Assembly: GCA_021495925.1 (NCBI GenBank)
Contig: JAKEKT010000005.1
Span: 186,001 to 250,000 of the forward strand
From: Diplodia intermedia
Taxonomy: Eukaryota; Ascomycota; Dothideomycetes; Botryosphaeriales; Botryosphaeriaceae
Direction of reading: 5' to 3'
Length of the DNA: 64,000 nucleotides
The position numbers and the translations under genes are program-made. The notes under the pieces were generated by a model. The model did not search any database. It saw nothing but the letters and a program-made list of their open reading frames with translations, and was not told the origin of the DNA. Shown here one piece after another: positions 34,407-45,335 of this stretch. The first letter of the stretch is position 1; every line of letters starts with the position of its first letter.

Positions 34407-36580
34407 ATGAGAGTTCCTACCAACATGGCGGTTGAGGAGGTTCCCGGCCCAGGTTTCCTCGCTCGGCACCCTTTCCTGGTCCTTGCCTCGCCTGCAGTTC
34501 TTTGGGTACTATGCCTTGGGATTTACAGGCTTTTCTTCCATCCTATTGCAAAGTTCCCAGGACCTAAGCTCGCAGGGTTAACGTGAGTCTCTCAGCTCAC
34601 CAAGCGCGTCACGTAACTAAGTAGTAGCAGCTACTGGTACGAGACCTACCATGATTTTTTCAGAAGGGGCAAGTACACGGAGAAAATCTCAGACCTTCAC
34701 GACAAATATGGTGAGCATCTACGTCATCTCCTTTCTCAGAGACTCTGCATGTACCAAGAATAGCACCAATAACTGCTCCGTTACAAGGTCCAATAATACG
34801 CATCAACCCGGAAGAGCTTCACGTCCGCGACCCCAAATTTATCGACACGCTCTACACATACGGTTCCAAGCGTGGGATATCAAGTTGGTTCACTGGGCCC
34901 TTCGAGTGAGTGCGTGGAAATATACAATGCTTGCATCTAACTGACTTGTCTCCAGCTTCGACGGTGTAAGCTTTCCCAAGGACATCTTTCTGTAGCTGTT
35001 TCAAATCCGTCCCATTAACCTCCATCACAGACGCACTTCGGGTCCTTGAGCCACGACCTGCACCGCACACGCCGCGCACCTCTCCAGCGTCTTTTTTCTA
35101 GACCCATGGTCGTTAAACTTGAGCCTCTTATCAAGGAGAACATTGTCAAACTCGCAAAGAATGTCGAGACCTGGGCCGGAACCGGCAGACCGCTGAAACT
35201 CGTCGACTCGATCTCGTGTTTCGCGACCGACGTCATTACTGAGTACTGTTTCGGCCGCAGTTATGGCTTTCTAAACGATCCGAGCATGCAGAAGAGCTTA
35301 TACAATGCGATACACACCGGCATGGATGTCGTGATCCCGTTCAGACACTTTCCATTGTACCAAAAGCTGTTTTACAGCCTGCCAACGTAGGTGCCCCAGT
35401 GGGAGTACACATATATGATCGCGATGCTTACGAAGCGCTTACAGGTGTGTCATTGAATGGATGAATCCCGACATGGAGTTGTGGAGGGCGTACCGGACCG
35501 TATGTGCCCAACAAATACTTCTTTGAACTCCGGGTCAAAGTTCTGTCATGCGAGGTGTGCTTACCAGTGCTGGAAACTTAGGATATCCGCTCCCAAGTCC
35601 GTAAAGTCAAGCAAGACATCGATCAGGGCGCTGTCAAGCCCTCCGAATCCACCCGTGCCACTGTCTTTACCGAGATCCTCAGCAGCAACATGCCCGATTC
35701 GGAGAAAGATACGGAGCGCCTCAGCCGCGAGGCTCAAGCCATGGTGCAAGCGGGCATCGAGACGGTATCTTGGAGTACGTCTTCAATCTTTCCCACCTCA
35801 CACTTGCCGCCACAACCGCAAAAGCTAACCACTTCGATTCCACAACAGGTCTCACGACCAACCTCACCTACCTCCTCAGCAACCCCCGCGCCCTCGCCCG
35901 CCTCCGCGCCGAGCTCCTCGCCGCCATCCCGCCCTCGCCCAACTCCAGCCCGGCCGACCTGCCCTCCTGGACGACGCTCGAGCAGCTGCCCTACCTCTCG
36001 GCCTGCGTGCTCGAGGGGCTGCGCCTCGGCTACGGCGTCGTCACGCGGCTCGCGCGCATCCCGGAGACGGAGACGCTGGTCTACACCGACGAGGAGTCGG
36101 ACCCGTCGTCCAAGAACTACGGCAAGACGTGGAGCATCCCGCCGGGCACACCCGTCGGCATGAGCGCGTACATCGTCCACCACGACGAGCGCGTGTTCAA
36201 GGACAGCCGCGCGTATCGGCCGGAGAGGTGGCTGGACGCGGAGGGGAAGAGGAGCAACAAGAAGTTGGAGGGCTGCCTGTTGAGCTTTTCCAAGGGCAGC
36301 AGGCAGTGCGTGGGCATGAACCTGGCGCATGCGGAGCTGTGGCTCGGGTTGGCGACGTGGGTGAGGTGGTTTGGGGATCGGTTGGAGTTGGCCGAGGGCT
36401 GCGGGGTGGAGGATGTGCTGTATGTTGTCTCTTTCCTTCCTTCTTATTTCTCTATTTCTGGTCGTGCGATGATCGGGCTGACTCAAGACGTGCAGATATC
36501 ATCATGATGCGTTCTTGCCTGCTGTCAGCCCTGACAGCAGGGGTATTCGGGTGTTGGTGAAGCCGAAGGTCGGTGAGTGA
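34407..36580 (+). CDS. Cytochrome P450, trichodiene-oxygenase/pisatin-demethylase-like, nine exons
   Basis: Exons: 34407-34582, 34631-34710, 34788-34905, 34956-34965, 35031-35386, 35445-35499, 35582-35774, 35849-36419 and 36496-36580. They sum to 1644 nt and 547 residues with every phase consistent. Exon 4 is a 10-nt microexon that restores SFDG-type sequence before THFGSLSHDLHR. The protein has an N-terminal anchor (about 22-45), the HPIAKFPGPKLA hinge, WYETYHDFF and KYGPIIRINPEELH typical of this group, the I-helix AGIET, ExxR (EGLR), YRPERW and the heme loop FSKGSRQCVG with Cys483. These enzymes oxidise terpenoid, aromatic or phytoalexin-like substrates at the ER. The exact substrate is unknown. 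Exon 8 is far GC-richer than the earlier exons. Confidence 0.9.
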
Positions 36581-37880
36581 TGGAATCGCTCGTGGAGGCG
36601 AGAAGGGTAAGTTGCAGGCCCTGGACTTTCTTCGTTGGTGCCGGCGCTGATGATCGCCTGCTCTTGTTGTGGAAATCCAGGCCGTGTTCGCTTGACAATA
36701 TGGCGGTCTGCTCTTTCCGTCTCCCACCGAACTTTCACTTCAGCTATTCTTGAGTTCAGGAGAAATCTCGGTGAAGGAGCAAGTCACGCATATGGGGAGA
36801 TGGAGCGGATCAAGCGGATCAAGCGGAGGTGTTGAGTGCGGGGTTCTCCATTGTTTACCTAAGAGATCGCCTCGGTGAGGGTCTCACGATCGCTCTGGGC
36901 TTTTCCGGGCGCAGTCGCGCCTGGTTGATTCTCTCGTTTGGTTTTGGGGTGGATGCTGATGTAGTTGCCGGTCGCTCCGGCGAGGGCGAGAAGCCACAAG
37001 AAACGAAATTGGCGACGGATTACGTTCTCGTTACACTGGAAATTAGGTGCCGCCAAGACGATGTACGAAATGTCGGTCGGTCCCATGCTGTTGTTCCGAG
37101 CAACACGCGTCGGGCGGGTGGACCAGCACGTGAGATGATATCAGCCTACGTCAAGACGGTGGTCCGTCCGCACCTACGCGAAGAGGAACCACCCTCTCAG
37201 CCTCGACCATCACTGACGTGTAACTCGACCAGATGATCAACTGCCCCAAGCCATTGGCGGTCCACGGTTGACACTGCTGTCACTGAGGAGCTGACGGCTT
37301 CTGACAGCACTTTTCCCTCGCATTGCAGCTTCCGGCGCCTTGGAGCGCCCCTGCTTCCCCACAAATCGAACCAGAAGCCCAAAATAGCACCGGTGGTCGA
37401 AATAAACGACTCTCCCGCCGTCGATCCCCCTCGCCTCAACGTCATCTTCTGAGCAAAGTGCCTGAAAATCCCGCGACTGATCTTCGCCTGAACCTCGCTC
37501 CTTCGCCCCCATTCGCTGCCTGTTCTCTCCTCCTCCCTGCCAGGAACCACGGCTGCGGCTCCGGGGCATCCAGCGCCTCATGGACCGTTCCTTCCGCCTG
37601 CCACCGTGCCAATCAGGCCCGTTGCTGTTACTTGAACCTCGCAGTGGAGACAATACCATGCTGCATAGCCTACTGCAGCGCAGGTACCAGAGCCCTTCGT
37701 CAGCGGCTCACCGGCCCATCGTCGATGCCGTGACGTTTGCTGTAGTCCAACCAATTTCAAAGGTTATAAGTATGCTTCTTGCAGCCAGCGTTTCTAATCT
37801 TCACGATCAACGGCCCATCGCTCGTCTCCATTCCCCTTTCCCATCGTTCGCCATACCTTAATTCCCACCCTAATCCCATA
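36581..37880. other. Intergenic region
   Basis: 1.3 kb. ORFs on both strands are overlapping and unconvincing. A CCAAT at about 37,750 and TTATAAG at about 37,764 lie 115-130 bp before the next start codon and may be its promoter elements. Confidence 0.45.
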
Positions 37881-39185
37881 ATGAAGTACGCCCTTTCCCC
37901 GCTCGCCTTCACCCTGGGCGCCTCCGCCGCCGTCCTCAAGCGGTCGGACTGCTGCTTCCAGCTCACCGCGTCCGGTGGTGCGTCCGGCAGCGTTGGCCAG
38001 CTCAATGATGGCCAGAACCGCGTCGGTGGTGACTACTCGCCCGCCACCTACTGCCTCAACAACGGCGCCATCACCGACAAGAACGGCCGCGGCTGCATCC
38101 TCACGCCGCCTACCACCCAGTTCCAGTGCGACGAGGGCGCGTCGCCGACTCCCGGCTTCTCCATCGGCGAGAACGGTGAAGTCACGTACAACGGCAGCAC
38201 CAAGTTCTACGCCTGCCCCGCTGCCGACGGCGAGTACAACATCTACACCAAGGAGGTCGAGAACCAGGACAAGTGCGTCGAGATCACGCTGAGCACCGAG
38301 GGCGGCAAGTGCGCCTCTGGCGGTGGCGGCGGCCAGCCTTCCACCCCCGCTGCGTCCACCCCCGTCCCCGTCACGCCCAGCAGCGCTCCGCCGGCTCCCA
38401 GCACCCCGGTTGCCAGCCAGCCTCCTGCTGTCTCCACCCCCGAGGGTGTCACCTCGACTCTGACGCAGTACACCACCGAGTGCCCGACCCCTGAGTCCAG
38501 CGCTCCTCCCGCGCCCAGCACTCCCGCCCCGGTCAGCCCTCCCCCCGTTGAGAGCTCTCCCGCTCCGGGCCCCACGCCCAGCAACACGCAACCCTCGCCC
38601 GAGTCGCCTCCGGCCACCACCCTCCAGAGCGCCACCTCCCCCGCCGGCACTCCGCCCTCCACCCCCTCGTCGGGCTCGGGCTCCGCCTGCCCCACCGACC
38701 TCGCGGGCGACTACCAGTACCCCCACCTGATCGTGCCCGTCAACGCGTCGACGCCGTCGCAGTCGTTCGGCACGCAGTACAACGGCGAGGTGGGCACCTC
38801 GCCCAAGGTGTGCTCGCTCTTCAACTTCGACATCCCGGACTCGTACGCCGGCAGCGCCTGCAGCGCCGTCTTCCTGCTGCCCCAGAAGGAGGAGCTCGAG
38901 ACGTCCAACTACACCCTCACGCCGGCCTCGGGCGGCAAGGTGACGTTCGAGCAGCTGGCCGCGCCCGCCGACCAGACGACGTCGTGGGACAGCGTGCCCG
39001 AGACGAAGCAGGACCTCGGCTCTTACGACATCGCCGCCGGCACGCGCTTCGTCGTCGCCACCGGCGAGTGCCAGGCCGGCCAGACCGTCGCGTACGAGAT
39101 GTGCGCCGAGGGCGGCGACCTGAGCTTCGAGTGGTTCCAGGACTGGAACCCGAGCCCCATCGGCCTGTTCGTTCGCAAGTGCTGA
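37881..39185 (+). CDS. Secreted cell-wall protein with PIR1-like and But2 C-terminal domains
   Basis: Intronless, 434 residues. The start at 37,881 gives a signal peptide (MKYALSPLAFTLGASAAVLKR) ending at a Kex2-like KR. Residues about 23-150 hold paired cysteines and the G-x-T-x-F/Y-A-C pattern with GEYNIYT, resembling the PIR1-like cell-wall mannoprotein domain. A roughly 120-residue Pro/Ser/Thr-rich stalk follows, likely O-mannosylated. The C-terminal 150 residues (from ACPTDLAG to FVRKC) resemble the fungal But2 domain, with VCSLFNFDIP and GLFVRKC near its ends. No GPI signal is present, so it is probably secreted or held in the wall non-covalently. Domain calls come from remembered family patterns. 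Role: wall or surface structure; no enzyme activity expected. Confidence 0.85.
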   Translation: MKYALSPLAFTLGASAAVLKRSDCCFQLTASGGASGSVGQLNDGQNRVGGDYSPATYCLNNGAITDKNGRGCILTPPTTQFQCDEGASPTPGFSIGENGEVTYNGSTKFYACPAADGEYNIYTKEVENQDKCVEITLSTEGGKCASGGGGGQPSTPAASTPVPVTPSSAPPAPSTPVASQPPAVSTPEGVTSTLTQYTTECPTPESSAPPAPSTPAPVSPPPVESSPAPGPTPSNTQPSPESPPATTLQSATSPAGTPPSTPSSGSGSACPTDLAGDYQYPHLIVPVNASTPSQSFGTQYNGEVGTSPKVCSLFNFDIPDSYAGSACSAVFLLPQKEELETSNYTLTPASGGKVTFEQLAAPADQTTSWDSVPETKQDLGSYDIAAGTRFVVATGECQAGQTVAYEMCAEGGDLSFEWFQDWNPSPIGLFVRKC

Positions 39186-40597
39186 TTTCGTCGCACTTTT
39201 TGATGGGAAAGGAGATTGGTCGGACGAAAAAGATGGTAATGACTAAACGTCTTTGAGAATAGTGATGAATGGGTTAATCGGAAGGAAACATAATGACAGC
39301 AATACGTGGGGCATCCTTTTGCTCCGCTATACGTAGTACATAAGTATTAGTCTATCTTTAATCTTCATCATAGAAAGAACTACAAAAATGTTAAAAATGT
39401 TAAATCTAAGACTGATCTACTGTCCATCTCGATGTTTTCCCAGTCCAGCAACCTCACACAGAAGCTCGTTTACATACAGGGTAGTTCGTATTCGAACGAA
39501 TATGTAATATCCCTCATGTTCGTGTAGGCGGGCCAAACTTGCCTCATGCGTGCAGTCACACTCCCTTGATGTTGGAGGGCCACTTCGGTCCCACACGGGC
39601 TCTACTTCTCCAGCCGATGAGGAGAAGCCTGGTCCCTCTCACCAACCAGGCATCGCTCGACCCCCATTCATGACGTTTGCAAGCCACTGAGCGCTTAACG
39701 GATCCCACTTGGTCGTGGTGTTCCGTGGATTTGCCGTGCAAGAGGAAATAAGTAGCACCCTCGGTGCAATGCCGCCGACGACACATGCAGCTTCACAAAG
39801 CGTGGCGGGACGAAACAGGGACTTTCCCGTCTCCACCACGTGCGAGTGACCAAGCCACGGCGTGTGCCATCGAGCAGTGCAGAGAACTGCCGCTCCGCAA
39901 TCCCGCACCACCACCATCTCCGCCCCCCGGCAAATGTTCGCGCAAACAGAATATATCGCACTGCGGGAGATGACGCAGCCCTCAGATTGGATGTTCGGCG
40001 GCGCCGAGACGGCAAAGTGCGGATGGGAGCCGCGGTGCTAACGCGATGCGGCTATTTCAGCGGGCGGAAATGCGGGGTTGGAAGCGTGGAGGAGCGCCGG
40101 CAGTGAGAGATGCCATCACCCCTAGTCGCGGCTGGGGTACATAACCGAGACGCATAGCTGCTCCGGACGTCGGAAACATCCGCACCCGAGCACCGGCGAT
40201 AGCCAGAACAAGTACCGGGATCCAGCGTGTGACCGGCACGCCATCACTCTTGGTTGGTTGCTTGTGGGGGGAGAAAAGCTCTGGCAAGCTTTTGTGGAGG
40301 GAGGAGTAGAACGCCACCCGAGGCCATCACAACGTGGTGACGTGACTCCGGCGCCTCTTGCTACTCTAGTCCCTTTTCCCTCAACTGAAGAGTGGGTTGC
40401 ACAACCGCCGCCAGCCCAGTCAACGCCCTGTTCCTGAAGAGAAGGGGAAAGAGGGGTATTTCACCCACAGGAGTTTTTCCCGCCATGGCTGAGAGCTGGA
40501 GCTATAAAGAGCGGGGCCTTCAGTGGTCCCTACCGTATGCCATTGACCTCAGACCGCAGCCCGTCGAGCTTGTCGAGTCCAGTCTTTCGAACGCATA
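39186..40597. other. Intergenic region
   Basis: 1.4 kb. The first third is AT-rich 3' flank of the wall protein, the rest upstream DNA of the beta-glucosidase. No convincing gene. Confidence 0.4.
40503..40508 (+). promoter_or_regulatory. TATA box of the beta-glucosidase gene
   Basis: TATAAA lies 90-95 bp before the ATG at 40,598, in agctataaagagcgggg. Spacing fits a regulated, TATA-type promoter with a short leader. Confidence 0.55.
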
Positions 40598-43393
40598 ATG
40601 GCGGCGCTTTCCCGTCTCCCGCTCACGGCGCTTCTCGCCCTCTCATTCCTGTGCCCAGCTCCAACCGCAGCTCAGGATGTCCCAGCTTCGCCCGAGACCA
40701 TCGCGGCACAGGAGCTTTTCTGGTCCTACAACCGCTCGCCGCCCGTCTACCCCAGCCGTAAGTTCCCACAAGCTCGCCTCCCCCTCTCCCACACCAACCG
40801 ACTAACACGCATCATTTCGCGCACCCACAGCCGAAGCGACCGGCACGGGCGACTGGGCGCCCGCCTACGCCTACGCGGCCGACCTCGTCGGGCGGATGAC
40901 CAACGAAGAGAAGCAGAACCTGACCTTCGGCTTCGCCACGACCGCGACCGGCTGCAGCGGCACGTCGGGGTCTGCGCTGCGCGTCGGGTTCCCCGGGCTC
41001 TGCCTGAACGACGGGCCGGCTGGCGTGCGCGGGACGGAGCTCGTGAGCGGCTTCGCGTCGGGCGTCTCCGTCGCCGCGTCGTGGAACAGGGGCCTCGCCA
41101 GGGCGCGGGGCCGGGCCATCGGGAGGGAGTCCAAGGCGAAGGGAGGTGGGTGGTCGTCGCCCTCTTTACCTTTTGCGTCGTTTTTGGGCTGCTGTTCGAT
41201 GCTGACGTGCAAGTATCTCGTCAGTGAATGTGTGGCTTGGCCCGGTGATGGGCCCGCTTGGTCGCACCGTGCTTGGGGGACGGAACTGGGTGAGCGCTGA
41301 GAGAGAGACGGACGTGTGATGTTTCTTTGTTGACGCCTTGCAGGAAGGGTTCTCGGTCGACCCGTATCTCTGCGGCGTGTTGAGCGCCGACACTGTCGTC
41401 GGCGTGCAGGAGAACGTCGCCGTGTCGGCCAAACACTACATCGGCAACGAGCAGGAAACGAACCGCAACCCTACCGCCATACTTGGGAATGCTTCGGTGT
41501 CGTCGAACATTGATGACAAGACGATGCATGAGCTCTATCTCTGGCCCTTCCAAGATGTGGTCAAGGCAGGCGCAGGTATGCATCACTGCCGTGGTAGGCG
41601 TCGCTGGGCGGGATGCTGAACAGCACACAGGGACGGTCATGTGCTCCTACAACAGGATCAACAATTCGTATGGATGTGCGTAGTGCATCTTTGCGAGTTA
41701 TGCTCCAGCTGACTCTCTCCAGGCCAGAACAGCAAGACGCTCAATGGACTTCTGAAGGACGAACTAGGGTTCCAGGGCTTTGTCGTCAGCGATTGGACCG
41801 CACAACATACAGGAGTCGCAAGCGCCAACGCTGGCATGGATATGGCAATGCCCGACTCGGAATACTGGGATGGAAACCTGACCATCGCTGTTGAGAATGG
41901 GACATTGGCCCAGTCCAGACTTGACGACATGGCCAAGCGGTGGGCAAACACCTCCTTGATCACTTCCCGCCAGTATACTGACTCTTCCCTGTAGCATCGT
42001 CGCTACGTGGTACAAGCTCGCCCACTTCGAGCCGGGCACCGGTGTGCCATATAGCCTCGTAGCGCCACACGACAACCAGAAAGTCAGCGCACTGTCGCCA
42101 GACTCCAAGGATACCATCTATCAAGGCGCCATCGAGGGCCATGTTCTAGTCAAGAACACCAACAACGCCCTCCCCCTGAAGTCTCCCCAGATCGTATCCC
42201 TCTTCGGCTACGACGGCCCCGCACCTGCGGCTGAGAACGCGGCTGGATCCAGCAAATGGAGCGGAGGCTACAACAGCGTCAACATGTCCAACGACGTCCT
42301 CGCCACCTTCTTCTCCGGCAACCTCACCGACGGAGACATCCCCCAAGCCGCCTACGCCGGCACCCTGATCAGCGGCGGCGGCAGCGGCGCCGTCACGCCC
42401 GCCTACCTCAGCTCCCCCTTCGACGCCTTCGCGCAGCGCGCGTGGGAGGACAGCACCCAGCTCTTCTGGGACTTTAGCTCGCAGAACCCCAGCGTCGAAG
42501 CCGGCTCGGACGCCTGCATCGTGCTCATCAACGCCTTCGCGACCGAAGGCTTCGACCGCACGGCGCTGACCGACGCCTACTCGGACACTCTCGTCGCCAA
42601 CGTCGCCGCCAACTGCACCAACACCGTCGTCGTCATCCACAACGCGGGGATCCGCCTCGTCGACGCGTGGATCGAGCACCCCAACGTCACCGCGGTGCTG
42701 TACGCGCACCTGCCGGGCCAGGACAGCGGGCGGGCCCTCGCCGCGCTCGTCTACGGCGACGCCGCGCCGTCGGGCAGGCTGCCCTACACCGTCGCGCGGC
42801 GCGCCGCCGACTACGGCGCCGCCCTGTACGGCCCCGTGCGCGCCGACGCCGCGTCCGACTACTACACCCAGGCCGACTTCGCCGAGGGCGTCTTCCTCGA
42901 CTACCGCCGCTTCGAGCGCGAGGGCGTCGAGCCCCGCTTCCCCTTCGGCTTCGGCCTGTCCTACGCCGCCTTCGAGTACGCCAACCTCTCCGCCGCGCTG
43001 CTGCCGTCGTCCGCCGGCCCCTCGCCCCCCGCGGCGGCGCCGGCGGGCGCCATTGTCGAAGGCGGCCTCGAGAGCCTGTGGGAGCCGCTGGCCGCCGTGT
43101 CGGCGTCGGTCACCAACGTGGGCGCCGGGCACGCCGCCGCAGAGGTCGTGCAGCTGTACGTCGGCATCCCGCACGACGCCGCCACGACGCCGGCGAAGCA
43201 GCTGCGCGGCTTCGAAAAGGTGCCGCTGCAGCCCGGCGAGAGCGGCGAGGTGAGCTTCGCGCTGACGAGGCGCGACCTCAGCGTGTGGGACGTCGAGAGC
43301 CAGGGCTGGGTGTTGCCGAGGGGCGAGTTCAAGGTGTACGTTGCGGCGAGCGTGGAGGACGTGAGGCTGACGGGGAGTTTTGTCGTGGGGTGA
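40598..43393 (+). CDS. Secreted beta-glucosidase, glycoside hydrolase family 3
   Basis: Seven exons: 40598-40757, 40831-41145, 41225-41289, 41344-41575, 41631-41675, 41723-41939 and 41995-43393. They total 2433 nt and 810 residues with all phases matching. A signal peptide (MAALSRLPLTALLALSFLCP) precedes the GH3 catalytic domain: LCLNDGPAGVRG, GPLGR...GGRNWEGFSVDPYL, KHYIGNEQE and the nucleophile Asp296 in VVSDW. The alpha/beta sandwich (VLVKNTNNALPLK) and a C-terminal fibronectin III-like domain (QLRGFEKVPLQPGESGEVSF) complete the usual architecture. It hydrolyses cellobiose and other beta-glucosides outside the cell, aiding plant-biomass use. The TATA-type promoter fits carbon-source control. 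Exon 7 is extremely GC-rich compared with exons 4-6. Confidence 0.95.
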
Positions 43394-43853
43394 TGATCAT
43401 CGGGGGTTTCTGTTGTTGAGGCGGAGAAGTGGATTTGTAGCATTGACGTAATGAACGGGAAGGGGCAACGGGACAATCCGATGTAAACAGGTCATACTAC
43501 TTTCAACATCTGAGCTTTTATAAAAGCATCATGTCTCCTTAAATTTTGTGCCGGTGACGGTGAATAGGCAAGTGCAACTGGCTACACTAGCATCTGCTTC
43601 CCCTTTCCTTTACGACTTCCCTAAGCTAAACGACTGGTGCTCTCCGGCCCTTCTTTAGAGTCATTGTCAATCGCGGAAATCTCATCGCTTCTTTCCTGCG
43701 CTTTCTTTGCCAAACAAAGATACTGCTGAGCAGCTTCTTGCAATGCTGCCGTCCCTCGACACCATCTGACCAATTATGAGCTCCATTGGCTTTCAATACT
43801 TTCGTTGTACATGTATAGTTTCCCATCGGGTAGCCTCGCTGTCATGCTCACTC
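43394..43853. other. Downstream region with a coding-like minus-strand tract
   Basis: On the minus strand, 43,792-43,632 reads RWCRGTAALQEAAQQYLCLA and continues about 30 codons to a stop. It looks coding and sits 60 bases beyond the end of the 43,854 gene. Joining the two by the only usable splice sites creates a TGA, so it may be a decayed last exon or an alternative end. Confidence 0.4.
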
Positions 43854-44266
43854 TCACCAGAAAGGAAAATGGAAGGCCAGCGACGCGTCTGCACATGAAT
43901 GAAGCAACACCCGCTCCCGAGCAAGGAATTCCTCGGTAATCTGATAGCTCCGTCTGTCACCAATGGCTCCATCTTTTTGAGAGAATATTGATGCTAAACG
44001 ATGGATCTGCTCAACTTTCAACGCGGATATACTGCCAGGGCCAGGACTCGAGCTTCACATGACGGAGGATGGTGGGAGTAGGATAGGTGCCATGTGTTAC
44101 ACTAATTTGGTCTGTGCTTATGTGTGTGTGTGAGTAGTTGCGCACCGTGATGTACATACCTGGTATGATTTGTTGGCGCCATCGTGCTAAGGTCCAGGTG
44201 ACAGTTTTCAGGTCCAAAGAATGTGACCACAACGCCTAGCACACACTCAGCTTCAACGGCCTGCAT
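43854..44266 (-). CDS. Small two-exon gene, possibly truncated
   Basis: Exon 1, 44266-44160, begins with an ATG (ttcatcATGcagg) and ends at a strong GTATGT donor. Exon 2, 44031-43854, follows a CAG acceptor; the 128-nt intron keeps phase and joins THT to a helical stretch, SISALKVEQIHRLASIFSQK, then EEFLARERVLLHSCADASLA. The frame stops at TGA right after FHFPFW, giving 94 residues. That stop overlaps a good GTGAG donor, so the gene may once have continued into the coding-like tract at 43,792-43,632. An alternative acceptor at 44,053 would add seven residues. No known domain. It is supported by a coherent frame and splice sites but could be a pseudogene. Confidence 0.45.
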
Positions 44267-45335
44267 GATGAAAAGGACAATTTATATTTTTACGAACTGA
44301 AATCGCTGGATTCCAGGACCGTTTCTGGGAAACTTGGGGAAACGTGACGAGCACTAGTACGACACGACTGGGGACAACACTCCTTGCGAACTGGCAAACA
44401 CGGGCACCACTGTTTCCTTCTCTCCACCTCCAACTACCCATAAAGCATCTGCCAATGCCGCACGTTGTACATGACGAATATATGCTCACCGTCCCCAACA
44501 TCAACCAAAAACACTGCTCACCACTATTCTTCAGTGACACAGCTGTCCACCACCACCACCACCACCACCCTTGCTCCAGCCACCGATGCAAGTAGAATGT
44601 GCGCACAGGATCACTTGCAAAGCACGACGTAACATCTCGAACGATAAGTTGTCAATACGTTCATAACAGTATCAAACTCTCACGCCAGAGCAGGAAGACA
44701 AAAGTTAGCTTGACGCCTTCGCAGCTGGACAGTAGGTTCCAACAATGCCTTCTTCTACCCTGGCGATCCAACGAGGGCAAGACAGATTTGTCTGTGCTGT
44801 GCTAATTAATCGGAGGTTAGGAAGTGCCAGGTTGGACGGGTTTTTATATCTAGCTTCGGGGAAGCAGGTCTGGCTTCGTGCATAAACGCCTTCTGCAGCT
44901 CGGGCGGCGTCAAGCCATGTGCAACGACAACAGTTTAAGCACGCGTCGGTCACGTCATACCCGATTAGTCTCGTGGAAATGAAGTGCCACAATAACCTGC
45001 ACGTGCAATTGTAGTCCACGCGTTGGGTGCCGGAGAGACACAGAAGTTCGCATGTACATGTCCCAAACGAGTAGCTAGCACGGATTTCAGATTCAGAATC
45101 AGTAGATGCCAACAGAGTCGATTTATACAAGAAGAGGTTGCGGCCCGTCTACGCTATATAGAATTCTCCTTCTCAGACAAAACAGCCAGCAAAGCGGCAA
45201 GTTTGTGAACACGACTTTGTCTCCAAACTTACCCAACGCCTTGCCCAATCCATGCATTCCATTCGTACTTCATACACGTTCCCAACCTCTAGCGCAAACC
45301 ATCTTTTTGCGAACGACATTACAACCCCTCTAGCT
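44267..45335. other. Intergenic region
   Basis: 1.07 kb holding the upstream DNA of the small minus-strand gene and the 3' UTR of CAP. It contains a CCA microsatellite at 44,547-44,569. No other gene seen. Confidence 0.4.
44547..44569. repeat. (CCA)n microsatellite
   Basis: About seven to eight CCA units. Reading it on the minus strand produces a run of tryptophans in a spurious ORF. Confidence 0.9.

Noticed and set aside
44253..44606. Minus-strand ORF with a run of tryptophans
   Set aside because: Produced by the CCA microsatellite; it conflicts with the spliced gene at 43,854-44,266.
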